NCBI RefSeq assembly: GCF_900162615.1 | Contig: NZ_FUFN01000009.1 | Location: 45,176-109,175 of the forward strand | DNA length: 64,000 nt | Direction of reading: 5' to 3' | Source: Virgibacillus proomii | GTDB taxonomy: Bacteria; Bacillota; Bacilli; Bacillales; Amphibacillaceae | Part shown: one piece after another, positions 18,760 through 28,938 of the stretch | Layout of the letters: the number at the start of each line of letters is the position of its first letter | Numbering within the stretch: the stretch's first letter is position 1 | The notes under the pieces: generated by a model | What the model was told of the DNA's origin: nothing | The model's input: the letters and a program-made list of their open reading frames with translations, nothing else | Databases searched by the model: none | Translations under genes and position numbers: made by a program

Positions 18760-20427
18760 TTAAACCTCCCTATATGATTGGCGATTACGAAGTTGGGTAA
18801 TCGTTGTCGAAACAGCTATTTGCTCTTTGTCATTCATCACTTCAATCACTGCTGGTTGTTTTGCTTGGGATGCTTCTATAAAAGCGACTTTAAATTCCTG
18901 AATGGAAGTAACTCGATATCCAATGGCACCTACACTTTTAGCTAAATCCATAAAATTAATTTCTCCTAAATCGGTTGCAATCACTTTTTCCGGATAATGC
19001 ATTTCCTGATGCATGCGAATGGTTCCATACATTTTATTATTAAAGACTAAACATATGACTGGAACATCATACCTGACGGCTGTCTCTAATTCCTGACACG
19101 TCATCATAAATCCACCATCACCGCTAAATCCTATGACAAGACGATCAGGAAAAGCTAATTTAGCACCAATAGCGCCGGGTAATCCATAGCCCATGGCACC
19201 GGAAGTAGGCCCGACATACGTATGTGAATGTTTAAAAATATAATATTGATGTACCCAGCCAGCAAAATTTCCCGCATCATTCGTAATCATTGCATCTTCT
19301 GGTAACGTTTTTATTAAGTAATCGATAATTTGTGTATTTATCGGTGAATGCTCAGTCACATCTAACCTACTCGTTTTTGTATAAACAGAATTGCAATGAA
19401 AGGCCCATTCTGACCAAGCTTCCTTTACTTCTAATTCGTTTAATCGTAAGAGTGCTTCCTTCATATCCGCAACCATTCCGATAACAGGAGCAACGCTTTT
19501 TCCGATACTGTAAAAATCAATATCCATTTGGATTATTTTCTGTTCTGGAGAAAAAAGGGAATAGTCCTGTGTGGTGACCTCGGATAAACGTGTTCCTAAA
19601 GCTAATACAACATCTGCCTGCCTAACTGTTTCTAAAATTTCCTTTGGCGTTCCCAAGCCTAGATGTCCTCCATAAAGTAAGTGATCATTGGGAAATACAT
19701 CATGTCGTCGAAATGCTGTAAACACAGGAATATAGAACATTTCAGCAAACCTTTTTAATTCCTCTTCTGCTCGCGCCTGCTTTACACCACCCCCGGCAAT
19801 AACCACAGGTCTTTGAGCATCAGCTAGCAGTGCCTCCACTTCAATAAGTTCACTTGCAGACGGTGCAGGCTTTGGTCTTGGAATAACCGGAGCGTAGTGC
19901 ATTATTTCTTCCTGTTTTAATACATCTTCCGGCAAGGAAATAATCACAGGTCCAGGTCTTCCTGAACTTGCAATTCGAAATGCTCGCTGGACAATTTCCG
20001 GTGTTCGTTCTGCATCTTTTAATTCAACAGCCCATTTTGCGATAGATTGAAAATACTGTTCTAAATCAATTTCTTGGAACCCCTCTCTACCACGAAATTT
20101 ACTATGAACCTGACCTAAAAACACCACCATTGGGGTAGAATCCTGATAAGCTGTATGCACCCCAATCGATAAATTAGCAGCCCCCACTCCTCTTGTCGCC
20201 ATAACCACCCCTGGTTTTAAAGCAGACTTTGCATATGCTTCCGCCATAAAAGCTGCCCCACCTTCATGACGAGCAGAGATAACTTGAATTGACTTTTCCT
20301 CATAAAGTGCATTGAGTACCGGCAAATAACTTTCTCCGGGAACACAAAATACTCGTTCTACTTGCTCCCGCTTAAAACATTCGATAATCGCTTTCGCTGC
20401 TGTTTCTTTTGCTCGCGTCGTTTGCAT
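18760..20427 (-). CDS. thiamine pyrophosphate-dependent enzyme (acetolactate synthase / 2-oxoacid decarboxylase fold)
   Basis: A 555-residue TPP enzyme with the three expected domains: N-terminal pyrimidine-binding domain with the catalytic Glu in SARHEGGAAFMAEAY (about residue 54), a central nucleotide-like domain with VVIAGGGVKQA, and the C-terminal diphosphate-binding motif GFSGDGGFMMTCQELETA to VFNNKMYG. No acetolactate synthase small subunit is nearby, and the partners are an aminotransferase and an aldehyde dehydrogenase, so decarboxylation of a 2-oxo acid is more likely than acetolactate formation. Substrate not readable. Confidence 0.88.
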   Translation of the reverse strand: MQTTRAKETAAKAIIECFKREQVERVFCVPGESYLPVLNALYEEKSIQVISARHEGGAAFMAEAYAKSALKPGVVMATRGVGAANLSIGVHTAYQDSTPMVVFLGQVHSKFRGREGFQEIDLEQYFQSIAKWAVELKDAERTPEIVQRAFRIASSGRPGPVIISLPEDVLKQEEIMHYAPVIPRPKPAPSASELIEVEALLADAQRPVVIAGGGVKQARAEEELKRFAEMFYIPVFTAFRRHDVFPNDHLLYGGHLGLGTPKEILETVRQADVVLALGTRLSEVTTQDYSLFSPEQKIIQMDIDFYSIGKSVAPVIGMVADMKEALLRLNELEVKEAWSEWAFHCNSVYTKTSRLDVTEHSPINTQIIDYLIKTLPEDAMITNDAGNFAGWVHQYYIFKHSHTYVGPTSGAMGYGLPGAIGAKLAFPDRLVIGFSGDGGFMMTCQELETAVRYDVPVICLVFNNKMYGTIRMHQEMHYPEKVIATDLGEINFMDLAKSVGAIGYRVTSIQEFKVAFIEASQAKQPAVIEVMNDKEQIAVSTTITQLRNRQSYREV

Positions 20428-20433
20428 GAAAGG

Positions 20434-21603
20434 TCACCTCTTTAAACCGAATTTTCCCAATCTTAGAATTGCCTTATCCAATTGATCTGAACGGACAGAT
20501 AAGGAAATGCGAATAAATCCTTCGCCACTTTCTCCAAAAGCCGTTCCCGGAGTAACAATAATTCCAGCTTTCTCCAACAATTTTTCTGCAAATGACATAG
20601 AACTTTCCCCTGATGGAACTTGTGCCCAAATAAAGAGCGTTCCTTTTGGCTTCGCAGCAGTAATCCCAATTTCGGATAAGGCAGCATACAACTTCTCCAT
20701 GCGCTGTTCATATATAGCATTATTAGCTGCTACTACTGATAAATCACTGCGCAAAGCCTTTGCAGCTGCTTTTTGAATCGGAATAAATTGGCACGTATCC
20801 AAATTACTCTTTAATGTCGAAAGCGCTTTTATTACTTTTCGGTTCCCAACGATATATCCTATTCTCCACCCCGCCATATTAAAACTTTTTGATAATGAAC
20901 CTAATTCAACAACCCAATCCTTTGCTCCAGGAACTTCTAGGGCGCTTGGGGCTCGATAATCGCCAAATGTTACTAAATCGTAAGCCGCGTCATTTGCTAG
21001 TATAATCTGATGCTCACGGCAAAAAGAAACCGCTTCCAAATAGGTATCTAAATTAGCTACGGCTGTCGTTGGATTACTCGGGTAGTTAAGAAACATTAGC
21101 TTAGCTTCTTTTGCATCTGTGAAATGAATAGTTTCTAGCTGCGGAATATATCCATTCTTTTTATCTAAGGGCAAAGATACGCTTATTCCCCCAGCCAGAT
21201 GAACTCCTTTGCGATAAACCGGATAACCGGGATCAGGTACAATTACTTTGTCCATCGGGTTAATCACTGCTTGAATGAGATTAGCAATTCCTTCTTTGGA
21301 ACCAATTAACGCGAGTACTTCTGTTTCTGGATCAAGATCAACCTGATACCGTTTCGCATAAAACGAGGCAACTGCTTCTTTAAACTCCATACACCCGCTA
21401 TAACTCGAATACCGATGATTTTCCGGCTTTTTTGCCTGTTCGATTAACTCTTGATAAATAAAGTCAGGTGTTGGTAAATCCGGAGAGCCGATCCCCAAAT
21501 CAATTACATCCACGCCACGCTTTTCTAGTTGTTCTTTCTTTGTTTGAAATTGAGAAAATAAATAAGGCGGCAGATGCTTAACCTTATCGGAAACATAGGT
21601 CAT
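20434..21603 (-). CDS. class I/II pyridoxal-phosphate aminotransferase
   Basis: A 389-residue fold-type I aminotransferase similar to LL-diaminopimelate/aspartate-type members: VIDLGIGSPDLPTP near residue 35, LNYPSNPTTAVA near 170, and the PLP-binding Lys in ELGSLSKSFNMAGWRIGY (about 235). It removes the amino group of an amino acid with a 2-oxo acid acceptor. First gene of a tight operon (6 bases to the TPP enzyme). Substrate is open; the order implies transamination, decarboxylation and then aldehyde oxidation. Confidence 0.9.
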   Translation of the reverse strand: MTYVSDKVKHLPPYLFSQFQTKKEQLEKRGVDVIDLGIGSPDLPTPDFIYQELIEQAKKPENHRYSSYSGCMEFKEAVASFYAKRYQVDLDPETEVLALIGSKEGIANLIQAVINPMDKVIVPDPGYPVYRKGVHLAGGISVSLPLDKKNGYIPQLETIHFTDAKEAKLMFLNYPSNPTTAVANLDTYLEAVSFCREHQIILANDAAYDLVTFGDYRAPSALEVPGAKDWVVELGSLSKSFNMAGWRIGYIVGNRKVIKALSTLKSNLDTCQFIPIQKAAAKALRSDLSVVAANNAIYEQRMEKLYAALSEIGITAAKPKGTLFIWAQVPSGESSMSFAEKLLEKAGIIVTPGTAFGESGEGFIRISLSVRSDQLDKAILRLGKFGLKR

Positions 21604-21703
21604 TTTTTTCCTCCTATTATTTCACTATTCGAAATGTTGTTTCATTTACCTAACAACAGTATAATAGACGTTCGTTAAATTAGCAATATACAGAAATTAC
21701 TTT

Positions 21704-23290
21704 TTATAAAAATAATTTTGTTTCTTTATCTATATCTACCTTTCTTTTTCTCAAGCCAAAAAACAACCCAATAATGCTAGCAATCACAACTGCTAAACCA
21801 AGTGATACACTATTTGTCAGACCAAATATAATATATCCTAAACCAGCCATAGCCGCTGCCAAAAACGCATAGGGTATTTGTGTTATAACATGGTCAATGT
21901 GATCGCAACCAGATCCTGTAGCTGAAAGAATCGTTGTATCGGATATTGGTGAACAATGGTCGCCAAAGACAGCTCCCGCTAGTACCGCAGCTAACATTGG
22001 TAAAATTAATGTCACATCGGTGGCTGCAGCAATCTCTCCTGCAATCGGCAGCAAAATACCAAAAGCTCCCCAAGAAGTACCGGTGGAAAAGGCAATAAAA
22101 CCAGCAATGATAAATAGGATAAATGGAAGAAAATACAGATTAAGATTTGCAGCTTCAACAATTTCTGCTAAATAACTCCCGGTGCCAAGCTGTTGTATTA
22201 ACGTAGCAATTGTCCAAGCGAAAATTAAGATGTTAAATCCAGGCATCATTGACTTTCCGCCTGCAAATACACCTTTTAGTAAATGGTGAAAAGAAAAAAC
22301 ACCTTTTATCATATGCCTTATAAATAAAATAAATGTAGTGATTAATCCAATGCTACCACCAATAAGTAAAGAAATGGATACATCTGCACTTCCAAAAATA
22401 TTAATTAACGTTCTTGTTCCCGTTTCGATGCTGAATAAACCATGGATGAAAATTGCAGCTATTGTGCCAATAAATAAGCTAATAATTGGAATGAGCAAGT
22501 CTTTTATTCTGCTAAGCTCACTAACTGGTAGACTACGTGCAGGATCTAGTTTGCTTTTGCGATCAGGGTTCAATACCTCACCTGTTTGAATAGCTCGATG
22601 CTCATGAGCTTTCATTGGACCAAAATCAACTTGCTTTAAAGCAATGACAACAACAACTCCTAAAGCTGCCCAAACATAGTAATTCATCGGGATCATTTTT
22701 ATAAATGCATGGAATGCACTTATATCTGTAAGGCTGTGAGTTGATAATACCGTCCCAATAATTCCTATAATATAGGCTCCCCAGCTGGATACCGGCGCAG
22801 TAACACAAACTGGTGCAGACGTAGAGTCAACAATATATGCTAATTTCGCACGAGAGATTCGCATTTTATCTGTAACCGGCTTTGCTATTTGCCCAACTGT
22901 AAGACTATTAAAATAATCATCTACGAATACAATAATTCCTAGTAACATTGTCATTAGTTGAGCAGCCGCTCTTGTTTTCACCCTCCGAATCATCCAATCA
23001 GCAAACGATCTCGTCCCTCCCATCATCGTTACAAGCGTTGTCAATATTCCAAGCATTAATACAAACAGTAAAATAAAAATATTCCATGTGTTTGGTTGAC
23101 CTTCTTCTACAAATACGCCTTTAAACGCTTCCCAAACGAATAAAAGAGATTCTCCAATATGAAAACTGGCAATAAACAATGCTGCGGTAATGATTCCCAC
23201 TCCCAGCGATAATAACACCCTTTTCGTTAATAAAACCATGACAATCGCTAAAATTGGTGGAATTAATGACCAAAACGTGTTTTCCATCAA
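21704..23290 (-). CDS. NhaC-type Na+/H+ antiporter family transporter
   Basis: A 528-residue polytopic membrane protein with about twelve hydrophobic segments. Family blocks are seen: FVDDYFNSLTVGQIAKPVTDK near residue 123, STSAPVCVTAPVSSWGAYI near 157 and GDHCSPISDTTILSATGSGCDHIDHV near 425. Members exchange sodium for protons or organic solutes. It lies 100 bases upstream of the aminotransferase on the same strand, so it may import the substrate of that pathway as well as serve ion balance. Confidence 0.9.
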   Translation of the reverse strand: MMENTFWSLIPPILAIVMVLLTKRVLLSLGVGIITAALFIASFHIGESLLFVWEAFKGVFVEEGQPNTWNIFILLFVLMLGILTTLVTMMGGTRSFADWMIRRVKTRAAAQLMTMLLGIIVFVDDYFNSLTVGQIAKPVTDKMRISRAKLAYIVDSTSAPVCVTAPVSSWGAYIIGIIGTVLSTHSLTDISAFHAFIKMIPMNYYVWAALGVVVVIALKQVDFGPMKAHEHRAIQTGEVLNPDRKSKLDPARSLPVSELSRIKDLLIPIISLFIGTIAAIFIHGLFSIETGTRTLINIFGSADVSISLLIGGSIGLITTFILFIRHMIKGVFSFHHLLKGVFAGGKSMMPGFNILIFAWTIATLIQQLGTGSYLAEIVEAANLNLYFLPFILFIIAGFIAFSTGTSWGAFGILLPIAGEIAAATDVTLILPMLAAVLAGAVFGDHCSPISDTTILSATGSGCDHIDHVITQIPYAFLAAAMAGLGYIIFGLTNSVSLGLAVVIASIIGLFFGLRKRKVDIDKETKLFL

Positions 23291-24274
23291 ATCCTCCTTT
23301 TTAGTTTGTGTTCTGAGTCACCAGACTTTTGAACACCATCTTTTTATAAGAAAAAATAACAGAAGTACAAACCCCGTTAACGATAGACAAACTGGAGATC
23401 TTCTGACAGAAAGAAAAGTAATGATTAATCAAAGCAATTTTATACTGCAAGAATCACCTCCATTTCTACATCTGCTTTATTATTATTCATAAAGTGTTAT
23501 TATTTATAATATTTAATAATCTATACTTTCATTCCATTCGTAATTTTTAAATTATTAAGATACAACCATCCATTATTGCGGTTAAACAGGAAAACGTTAA
23601 GCATCCTTTAAAATGCTAGCTCGAGGGTCTAAGAGCCAGCCCTAAATTATTCAAGTATTGGGACATGTTCTCTACTCTAACATGGGAATTATAAGATGTT
23701 TAAATAGGTTTGGGAAAAATGACACTTGACTTTTTTAAAAAAAGTTACTAAAGTAAAACGTAATCTAAAGTGCATGTTCAAAAAGGCGCACATAAAAGCA
23801 CAGGCACTTGATTAGCGATGTAATAAACTGGAGTTTTGAAAGGTGGTTGCAAGAACACCATTTAATAAAATTGTAGTTACGTTTTTTCATACGAAAGATA
23901 AAGAGCAATTATTTTACCGGTCTTTTTAAACAACCTTTTAAAATACTATTTTTATATAGATAATTGTGCACACATCGCATATCAACATCCTAATCCCAAT
24001 TGCTTACATTACCAATGCTCTACTTAAAGTTTGACAAATCTATTCTTATCTTTCCAAAGATAGCCGCTACATCTGTAAAGCAATGATTCATATGAATTAT
24101 CTGTTTTATTCCCTTATTGGTAATAAGAGAGGAGAATCCTACCTCTCTATTTTTCATTTTTTATCAGAAAACCTTGCTATATCTTGCTTTTACTCAGGCT
24201 GTCTTCTTAAGTTTAAGCTACGTACGTAAAACATTACGCACTATTATTTTTAAAAAGAAAGGAAGAAAACGTTT
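23291..24274. other. divergent intergenic region with repeat fragments
   Basis: Almost 1 kb between the divergently read NhaC and NSS genes. No gene is convincing. Fragments of the third repeat family lie near 23370-23410 (GTTAACGATAGACAAACTGG AGATC) and 23770-23845 (GTTCAAAAAGGCGCACATAA, then GATTAGCGATG and AAACTGGAG). Promoters for both genes must lie here but no clear boxes stand out. Confidence 0.4.
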
Positions 24275-25621
24275 ATGCTCAAAAAGAAAGAACAGTGGGC
24301 TTCTAAAATTGGCTTTATTCTCTCCTCAGCGGGGGCAGCTATCGGGTTAGGAGCTATTTGGAAGTTTCCCTATATGACTGGGATGAATGGTGGAGGTGCA
24401 TTTTTCTTATTGTTTATCGCCTTTACACTGATTATCGGACTTCCGATCTTAATTGCTGAATTTATTATTGGTAGAGGTGCACAAGCAGAAGCAGTTTCTG
24501 CTTATCAAAAGTTAGCACCGCCACGAACCCCTTGGAGATTTATTGGTCATTGGGGAGTAGCAGGGGCATTTATCTTAATGTCTTTCTATAGCGTGGTAGG
24601 TGGCTGGGTTCTCACTTATAGCATTATATCGATTCCAGGATTAATAATACACGATACAGCAAACTATGCTGATTTATTTGCTACAGTTACCGGAAGTCCT
24701 TGGATAACTTTATTAGGTCATTTGTTATTTATCCTGATCAATATCGTTGTTGTCTCGTTTGGGGTTAAAGATGGAATTGAAAAATCAAGTAAAATTTTAA
24801 TGCCATTATTATTTATATTTTTCATTATTCTAGTTATTCGGTCTGTCACCTTTGAAGGAGCGATGGAAGGTCTCCGTTTTTTCCTTCAACCTGACTTTTC
24901 CAAATTAAATGCAGAAAGTATCTTATATGCCCTCGGTCAATCATTTTTCTCACTTGCTGTAGGAGTTTCTGTTATGGTTACTTATAGCTCTTATTTACAG
25001 AAGGATGTAAGCTTACCTGCGTCAGCGGGCTATGTATCGATGATGAATATTTTTGTTTCTCTATTGGCTGGTCTCGCTATTTTTCCAGTCGTTTTCGCGT
25101 TTGGGCTAGAGCCAACAGAAGGTCCAGGTCTTTTATTTATTGTTTTACCAGAAGCATTTGCGCAAATGCCGTTTGGAGAATTATTTTTAAGTCTATTCCT
25201 ATTATTATTTTTATTTGCAGTTTTAACTTCATCCTTTAGCATGCTGGAGATTATTACTGCTGCCTTTACAGAAAAAAAACAACGTTCCCGTAAAAAAATA
25301 GCTGTTATAGCAGGAATCCTTGTATTTATCACAGGAATACCAGCCGCTTTATCATCTAGCAATTTAGCGAATGTCACCATTTTTGGAAAAACATTTTTCG
25401 ATGCTTCCGATTTTCTTGTTAGCAATATTATTATGCCTGGCGGCTGTTTATTTATTTCTTTATTTATTGGCTATACCATGGATAAAAAACTCATTTATAA
25501 AGAATTCAACTATGGAAATAATTTAGGAGATACGATGTATAGTATCTGGTATCAATTAATACGATGGCTTGCTCCGATTACAATTATTATCGTATTTTTA
25601 GGTTCGATTGGCGTCATTTAG
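24275..25621 (+). CDS. sodium-dependent neurotransmitter:sodium symporter (NSS/SNF) family transporter
   Basis: A 448-residue LeuT-fold transporter with about eleven to twelve membrane segments. The N-terminal signature QWASKIGFILSSAGAAIGLG and IWKFPYMTGMNGGGAFFLLF form the sodium and substrate site in segment 1; SFFSLAVGVSVMVTYSSYL is the segment-6/7 region. Bacterial members with eleven segments are typical. It imports an amino acid or related amine with sodium. Not in an evident operon. Confidence 0.92.
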   Translation: MLKKKEQWASKIGFILSSAGAAIGLGAIWKFPYMTGMNGGGAFFLLFIAFTLIIGLPILIAEFIIGRGAQAEAVSAYQKLAPPRTPWRFIGHWGVAGAFILMSFYSVVGGWVLTYSIISIPGLIIHDTANYADLFATVTGSPWITLLGHLLFILINIVVVSFGVKDGIEKSSKILMPLLFIFFIILVIRSVTFEGAMEGLRFFLQPDFSKLNAESILYALGQSFFSLAVGVSVMVTYSSYLQKDVSLPASAGYVSMMNIFVSLLAGLAIFPVVFAFGLEPTEGPGLLFIVLPEAFAQMPFGELFLSLFLLLFLFAVLTSSFSMLEIITAAFTEKKQRSRKKIAVIAGILVFITGIPAALSSSNLANVTIFGKTFFDASDFLVSNIIMPGGCLFISLFIGYTMDKKLIYKEFNYGNNLGDTMYSIWYQLIRWLAPITIIIVFLGSIGVI

Positions 25622-26138
25622 GGTAGAATTAAAGTAGACTCAGAATAAACTGTTATTCCACTAACAAACGGATACCTATTATCCAAACTAACCTGAATTC
25701 TTTCTCGAGGTATCAAGATTGTTCATAAAGTTTTTTAATGTGATACAGTGTATTTCTTTGCTACTTGTTTTTACATTCCTTATCAAGGGCAGATATTCCA
25801 TTTGCTTAAGAGCTGTCAGCGCAGACCTTTTGTTATGTTCCGCTTTTTTAAACGCATTTGATAGAGAAAAATTAACTAAAAAACATTCTTATTAGTTAAA
25901 TAAAGCTGTTAACTTAGAAAATAAAAACACATTATGAATGAGGGGCGGCTCGTTGTTGAAGTGGAAGTTCAGTTAAAAGATAACGTGAATCTTCAATCAA
26001 TGGGATTTTCTTTTATCCCCCACTGATAAACAGAATCGGCATTCGACTTGCAATAAGACCTCCACTATTCTCCTAGGTTTCACCTCATGGAAAATTGGAG
26101 GTCTTACTACAAGCTATATCAAAGGAGAGTGTTTCAAG
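25622..26138. other. gene-free region with a weak repeat remnant
   Basis: No gene is seen over about 500 bases. Around 25995-26035 the text GGGATTTTCTTTTATCCCCC recalls the dispersed repeat's stem at 4998 and 53290. A ribosome site AAAGGAG at 26121 belongs to the next gene. Confidence 0.35.
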
Positions 26139-27488
26139 TTGGCACAAAAAATGGTCATCGTTGGTGCAGTTGGTGGTGGTGCCACCGTCGCAGCTCAAAT
26201 ACGAAGAGACAATAAAGACACTACCATCATTCTTTTTGATAAGAATGGTTATGTTTCTTTTTCCAATTGTGGCATGCCTTACTATCTTGGAAAAACAGTA
26301 GCTAATCGAAATGATATTTTATACCCTAAAGATAAATTTGAAGAAAAATACAATGTTCATGTCCGAACATACGCAGAAGTAACAGCAATAGATCGCAAAA
26401 ATAAAATGATTACTTATGTCTCAGAATCTAAACAATTTACGGAAACGTATGATCAACTTATTTTATCCCCAGGTGCTACTGCAGTAATGCCATCCATTCC
26501 AGGTATGAATAAAATGCGCACATTCAATCTGCATACCATTCCAGATATGGACGCCATCGCTACATTCATAGAAGAAAAGCAACCAAAAACAGCTGCTATC
26601 ATCGGTGGCGGCTTTATTGGTCTCGAAATGTTAGAAAACTTGCATGAAAGAGGAATACAATGCACATTAATTGATCGCTCAGACCAAGTAATGAACCCTA
26701 TTGATGATGATATGGCTAAAATAGTTCATCAGTATGTAAATAATAAAAACGTGGACCTTATTCTTAATGATGGATTACAGGAATTTTCTAATGATGGAAA
26801 GACACTGCATTTAAACAGTGGAAAAGTAGTAGAAGCAGACATAACTATTATGGCCGTTGGTATTAGGCCGAATATTAAACTAGCTAAAGAAGCAAATTTA
26901 TCCATAGGCAAAACTGGAGCTATCGTTGTCAATGAATTTATGCAAACCGACGATCCGGCTATTTATGCTCTAGGTGATGCCGTTGAGACAAAGGATTTTA
27001 TAACAGGAGAGCCGAGAAATATTGCATTGGCTTGGCCAGCACATCGTCAGGCATTTATTATAGCAAACCATATTAATGGTAAATCAATCCCTTATTACGG
27101 AACAATTGGATCCAGTATACTCAGACTTTTTGATTTAACACTTGGAGCAACAGGTTTAAACCGCTATCGTTTAGAAACGCAAAAAATCGACTATAAAGAA
27201 GCTAAAATAGAAACCCTATCGAATGCAGGATATTTTCCCGACGCAGACAAACTCTGGATTAAAATATTGTTTGATGCCGCAAATGGTCGTATTTATGGTG
27301 GACAAGTAGTGGGGTATGCGGGTGCCGATAAACGATTAGCCATCCTTTCAACAGCGATAAAAAGCAAGCTGACAGTTTATGATTTACCTGAGTTGGAGCT
27401 CGCTTATGCACCCCCTTATTCAAGTCCTAAAGACCCAATTAACATCCTTGGATATAAAGCAATTACTTTATTAGCTAAAGACATGTGA
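26139..27488 (+). CDS. CoA-disulfide reductase-like FAD/NAD(P) oxidoreductase
   Basis: A 449-residue flavoprotein with an N-terminal FAD dinucleotide fold (MVIVGAVGGGATVAAQIRR), a second NAD(P) fold (AAIIGGGFIGLEMLENL) and a C-terminal dimerisation domain. The single redox Cys is Cys44 in SFSNCGMPYYLG, the signature of CoA-disulfide reductase and NADH peroxidase relatives. No C-terminal rhodanese is fused. The TTG at 26139 is 11 bases after AAAGGAG; ATG at 26151 is less well spaced. Likely keeps CoA or other low-molecular-weight thiols and persulfides reduced. Confidence 0.88.
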   Translation: MAQKMVIVGAVGGGATVAAQIRRDNKDTTIILFDKNGYVSFSNCGMPYYLGKTVANRNDILYPKDKFEEKYNVHVRTYAEVTAIDRKNKMITYVSESKQFTETYDQLILSPGATAVMPSIPGMNKMRTFNLHTIPDMDAIATFIEEKQPKTAAIIGGGFIGLEMLENLHERGIQCTLIDRSDQVMNPIDDDMAKIVHQYVNNKNVDLILNDGLQEFSNDGKTLHLNSGKVVEADITIMAVGIRPNIKLAKEANLSIGKTGAIVVNEFMQTDDPAIYALGDAVETKDFITGEPRNIALAWPAHRQAFIIANHINGKSIPYYGTIGSSILRLFDLTLGATGLNRYRLETQKIDYKEAKIETLSNAGYFPDADKLWIKILFDAANGRIYGGQVVGYAGADKRLAILSTAIKSKLTVYDLPELELAYAPPYSSPKDPINILGYKAITLLAKDM

Positions 27489-27721
27489 TTTAAAATTCTA
27501 TCTATAAAGCTCATGAATAAGTAAAACTGGATGATTTATATGCTTTTTCTTTTATATTAATCTTTTGTACCGGTTGTCTGATTACCTGTTATGAACACTT
27601 ACCTACCATCTTCCCGGCTTTTAGGGCTCTTGTTACCACATAAAGAAGAGAGTGGAACATAATTAAAAAGATCAACTTTAAATGCGAATGTTTACTGGAA
27701 TAAGGAAACTTTTATAAAAAG

Positions 27722-27780
27722 AAAAATCCGAACTAATTCGAATTCTAATGAAGAATTTTGAATCATGGTTCGGATTTTTC
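27722..27780. terminator. bidirectional rho-independent terminator
   Basis: Arms AAAAATCCGAAC and GTTCGGATTTTT are perfectly complementary, with an inner AATTC/GAATT pairing. T-runs are present on both strands, suiting its place between the convergent flavoprotein and glycerol dehydrogenase genes. Confidence 0.8.
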
Positions 27781-27849
27781 TTTGACTAAACCACTTTTGT
27801 CCCAGCCTCTTCTATCTACTTACGCAATCTCTTATATCGACGTTTTGCT

Positions 27850-28938
27850 TTAATTGCTTAATTGATCGACAGCCAGGATAGCAGAAGCTACATCATCTGC
27901 AGTTATGTCGTTAGATAGATTACCCATCGTCTCTCCTTCTTGTGTTGCAGCCTCGCCTACTCTCAATAAATCTTCATAGGAAGCAGTATCAAGATGCATT
28001 TCTTCTAAAGTAGTCGGTAAACCAAGTTTGCGATAAAAATCAATGTATTTTTGCAGTTCAGCTTTAGGATGCAATTCTAAGACTAGTTGAACTAATGTTC
28101 CATAAGCCACCTTTTCTCCATGTGTCAAATGATGAATGTCACCTTCTAACACAGTAAAACCATTATGAATAGCATGTGCACCTGCTAGTCCACCACTTTC
28201 AAAACCTAGCCCTGAAAGCAATGTATTGGCTTCAACAACAGCTTCTACATGCTTTGTTACTAATCCTTTTTTTACTGCTTGATAAGCTGCTTCTCCATAA
28301 GCAAATAATGTTTTTTCACATTCTTGAGCAATGGCTTTTGCCGCAATACTTGGCTTTCCTCCAGCCATTGTAACTCCATCGCTTTTTAAGGTAGCTCTAA
28401 CTTCAACCCATGTTGCCATTGCATCTGCAATACCAGAGGCGAATAATCGGGCTGGTGCTTTTGCTACAACCGCTGTATCAACTAATACTAAGTCAGGGTT
28501 TTTATTATAAAACTTATAGGATTCGAACACACCTTCATCACTGTAAATAACGGATAACGCACTGGTTGGCGCATCAGTAGAAGCGGTAGTTGGAACGATA
28601 ATAACGCTTACATCTAACCCGTCGGCAATCGCCTTTGCAGTATCAAGCGTTTTACCTCCTCCTACACCAATTACCGTATCAACTCCATGTTCTTTTCCTT
28701 CTTTTACTACCCGTTCAATTTCTGTTAAGGAGGCCTCACCGTTAAAAGGAACATAATGATAATCAACATTTTCGTCCTTCATACTTGCCTCAATCATTTC
28801 TTTCGTAAGATTCCAAACAATATCATCAGACAGAACCAATGGCTTCTTTCCAATAGTTTTTGCATGCTTACCAATACTTTTTAAAGCACCTTTTCCCTGG
28901 ATATATTTACTCGGTGAAATAAAAATGGTGTCTGACAT
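27850..28938 (-). CDS. gldA: glycerol dehydrogenase (iron-containing alcohol dehydrogenase family)
   Basis: A 362-residue zinc-dependent dehydrogenase oxidising glycerol to dihydroxyacetone with NAD. The NAD-binding GVGGGKTLDTAKAIAD is near residue 92, VPTTASTDAPTSALSVIY near 117, and metal ligands are expected in ASGIADAMATWVE (Asp about 172), HAIHNGF and HGEKVAYG. Length and motifs match GldA. Monocistronic by appearance; AGGAG lies before ATG. Confidence 0.9.
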   Translation of the reverse strand: MSDTIFISPSKYIQGKGALKSIGKHAKTIGKKPLVLSDDIVWNLTKEMIEASMKDENVDYHYVPFNGEASLTEIERVVKEGKEHGVDTVIGVGGGKTLDTAKAIADGLDVSVIIVPTTASTDAPTSALSVIYSDEGVFESYKFYNKNPDLVLVDTAVVAKAPARLFASGIADAMATWVEVRATLKSDGVTMAGGKPSIAAKAIAQECEKTLFAYGEAAYQAVKKGLVTKHVEAVVEANTLLSGLGFESGGLAGAHAIHNGFTVLEGDIHHLTHGEKVAYGTLVQLVLELHPKAELQKYIDFYRKLGLPTTLEEMHLDTASYEDLLRVGEAATQEGETMGNLSNDITADDVASAILAVDQLSN

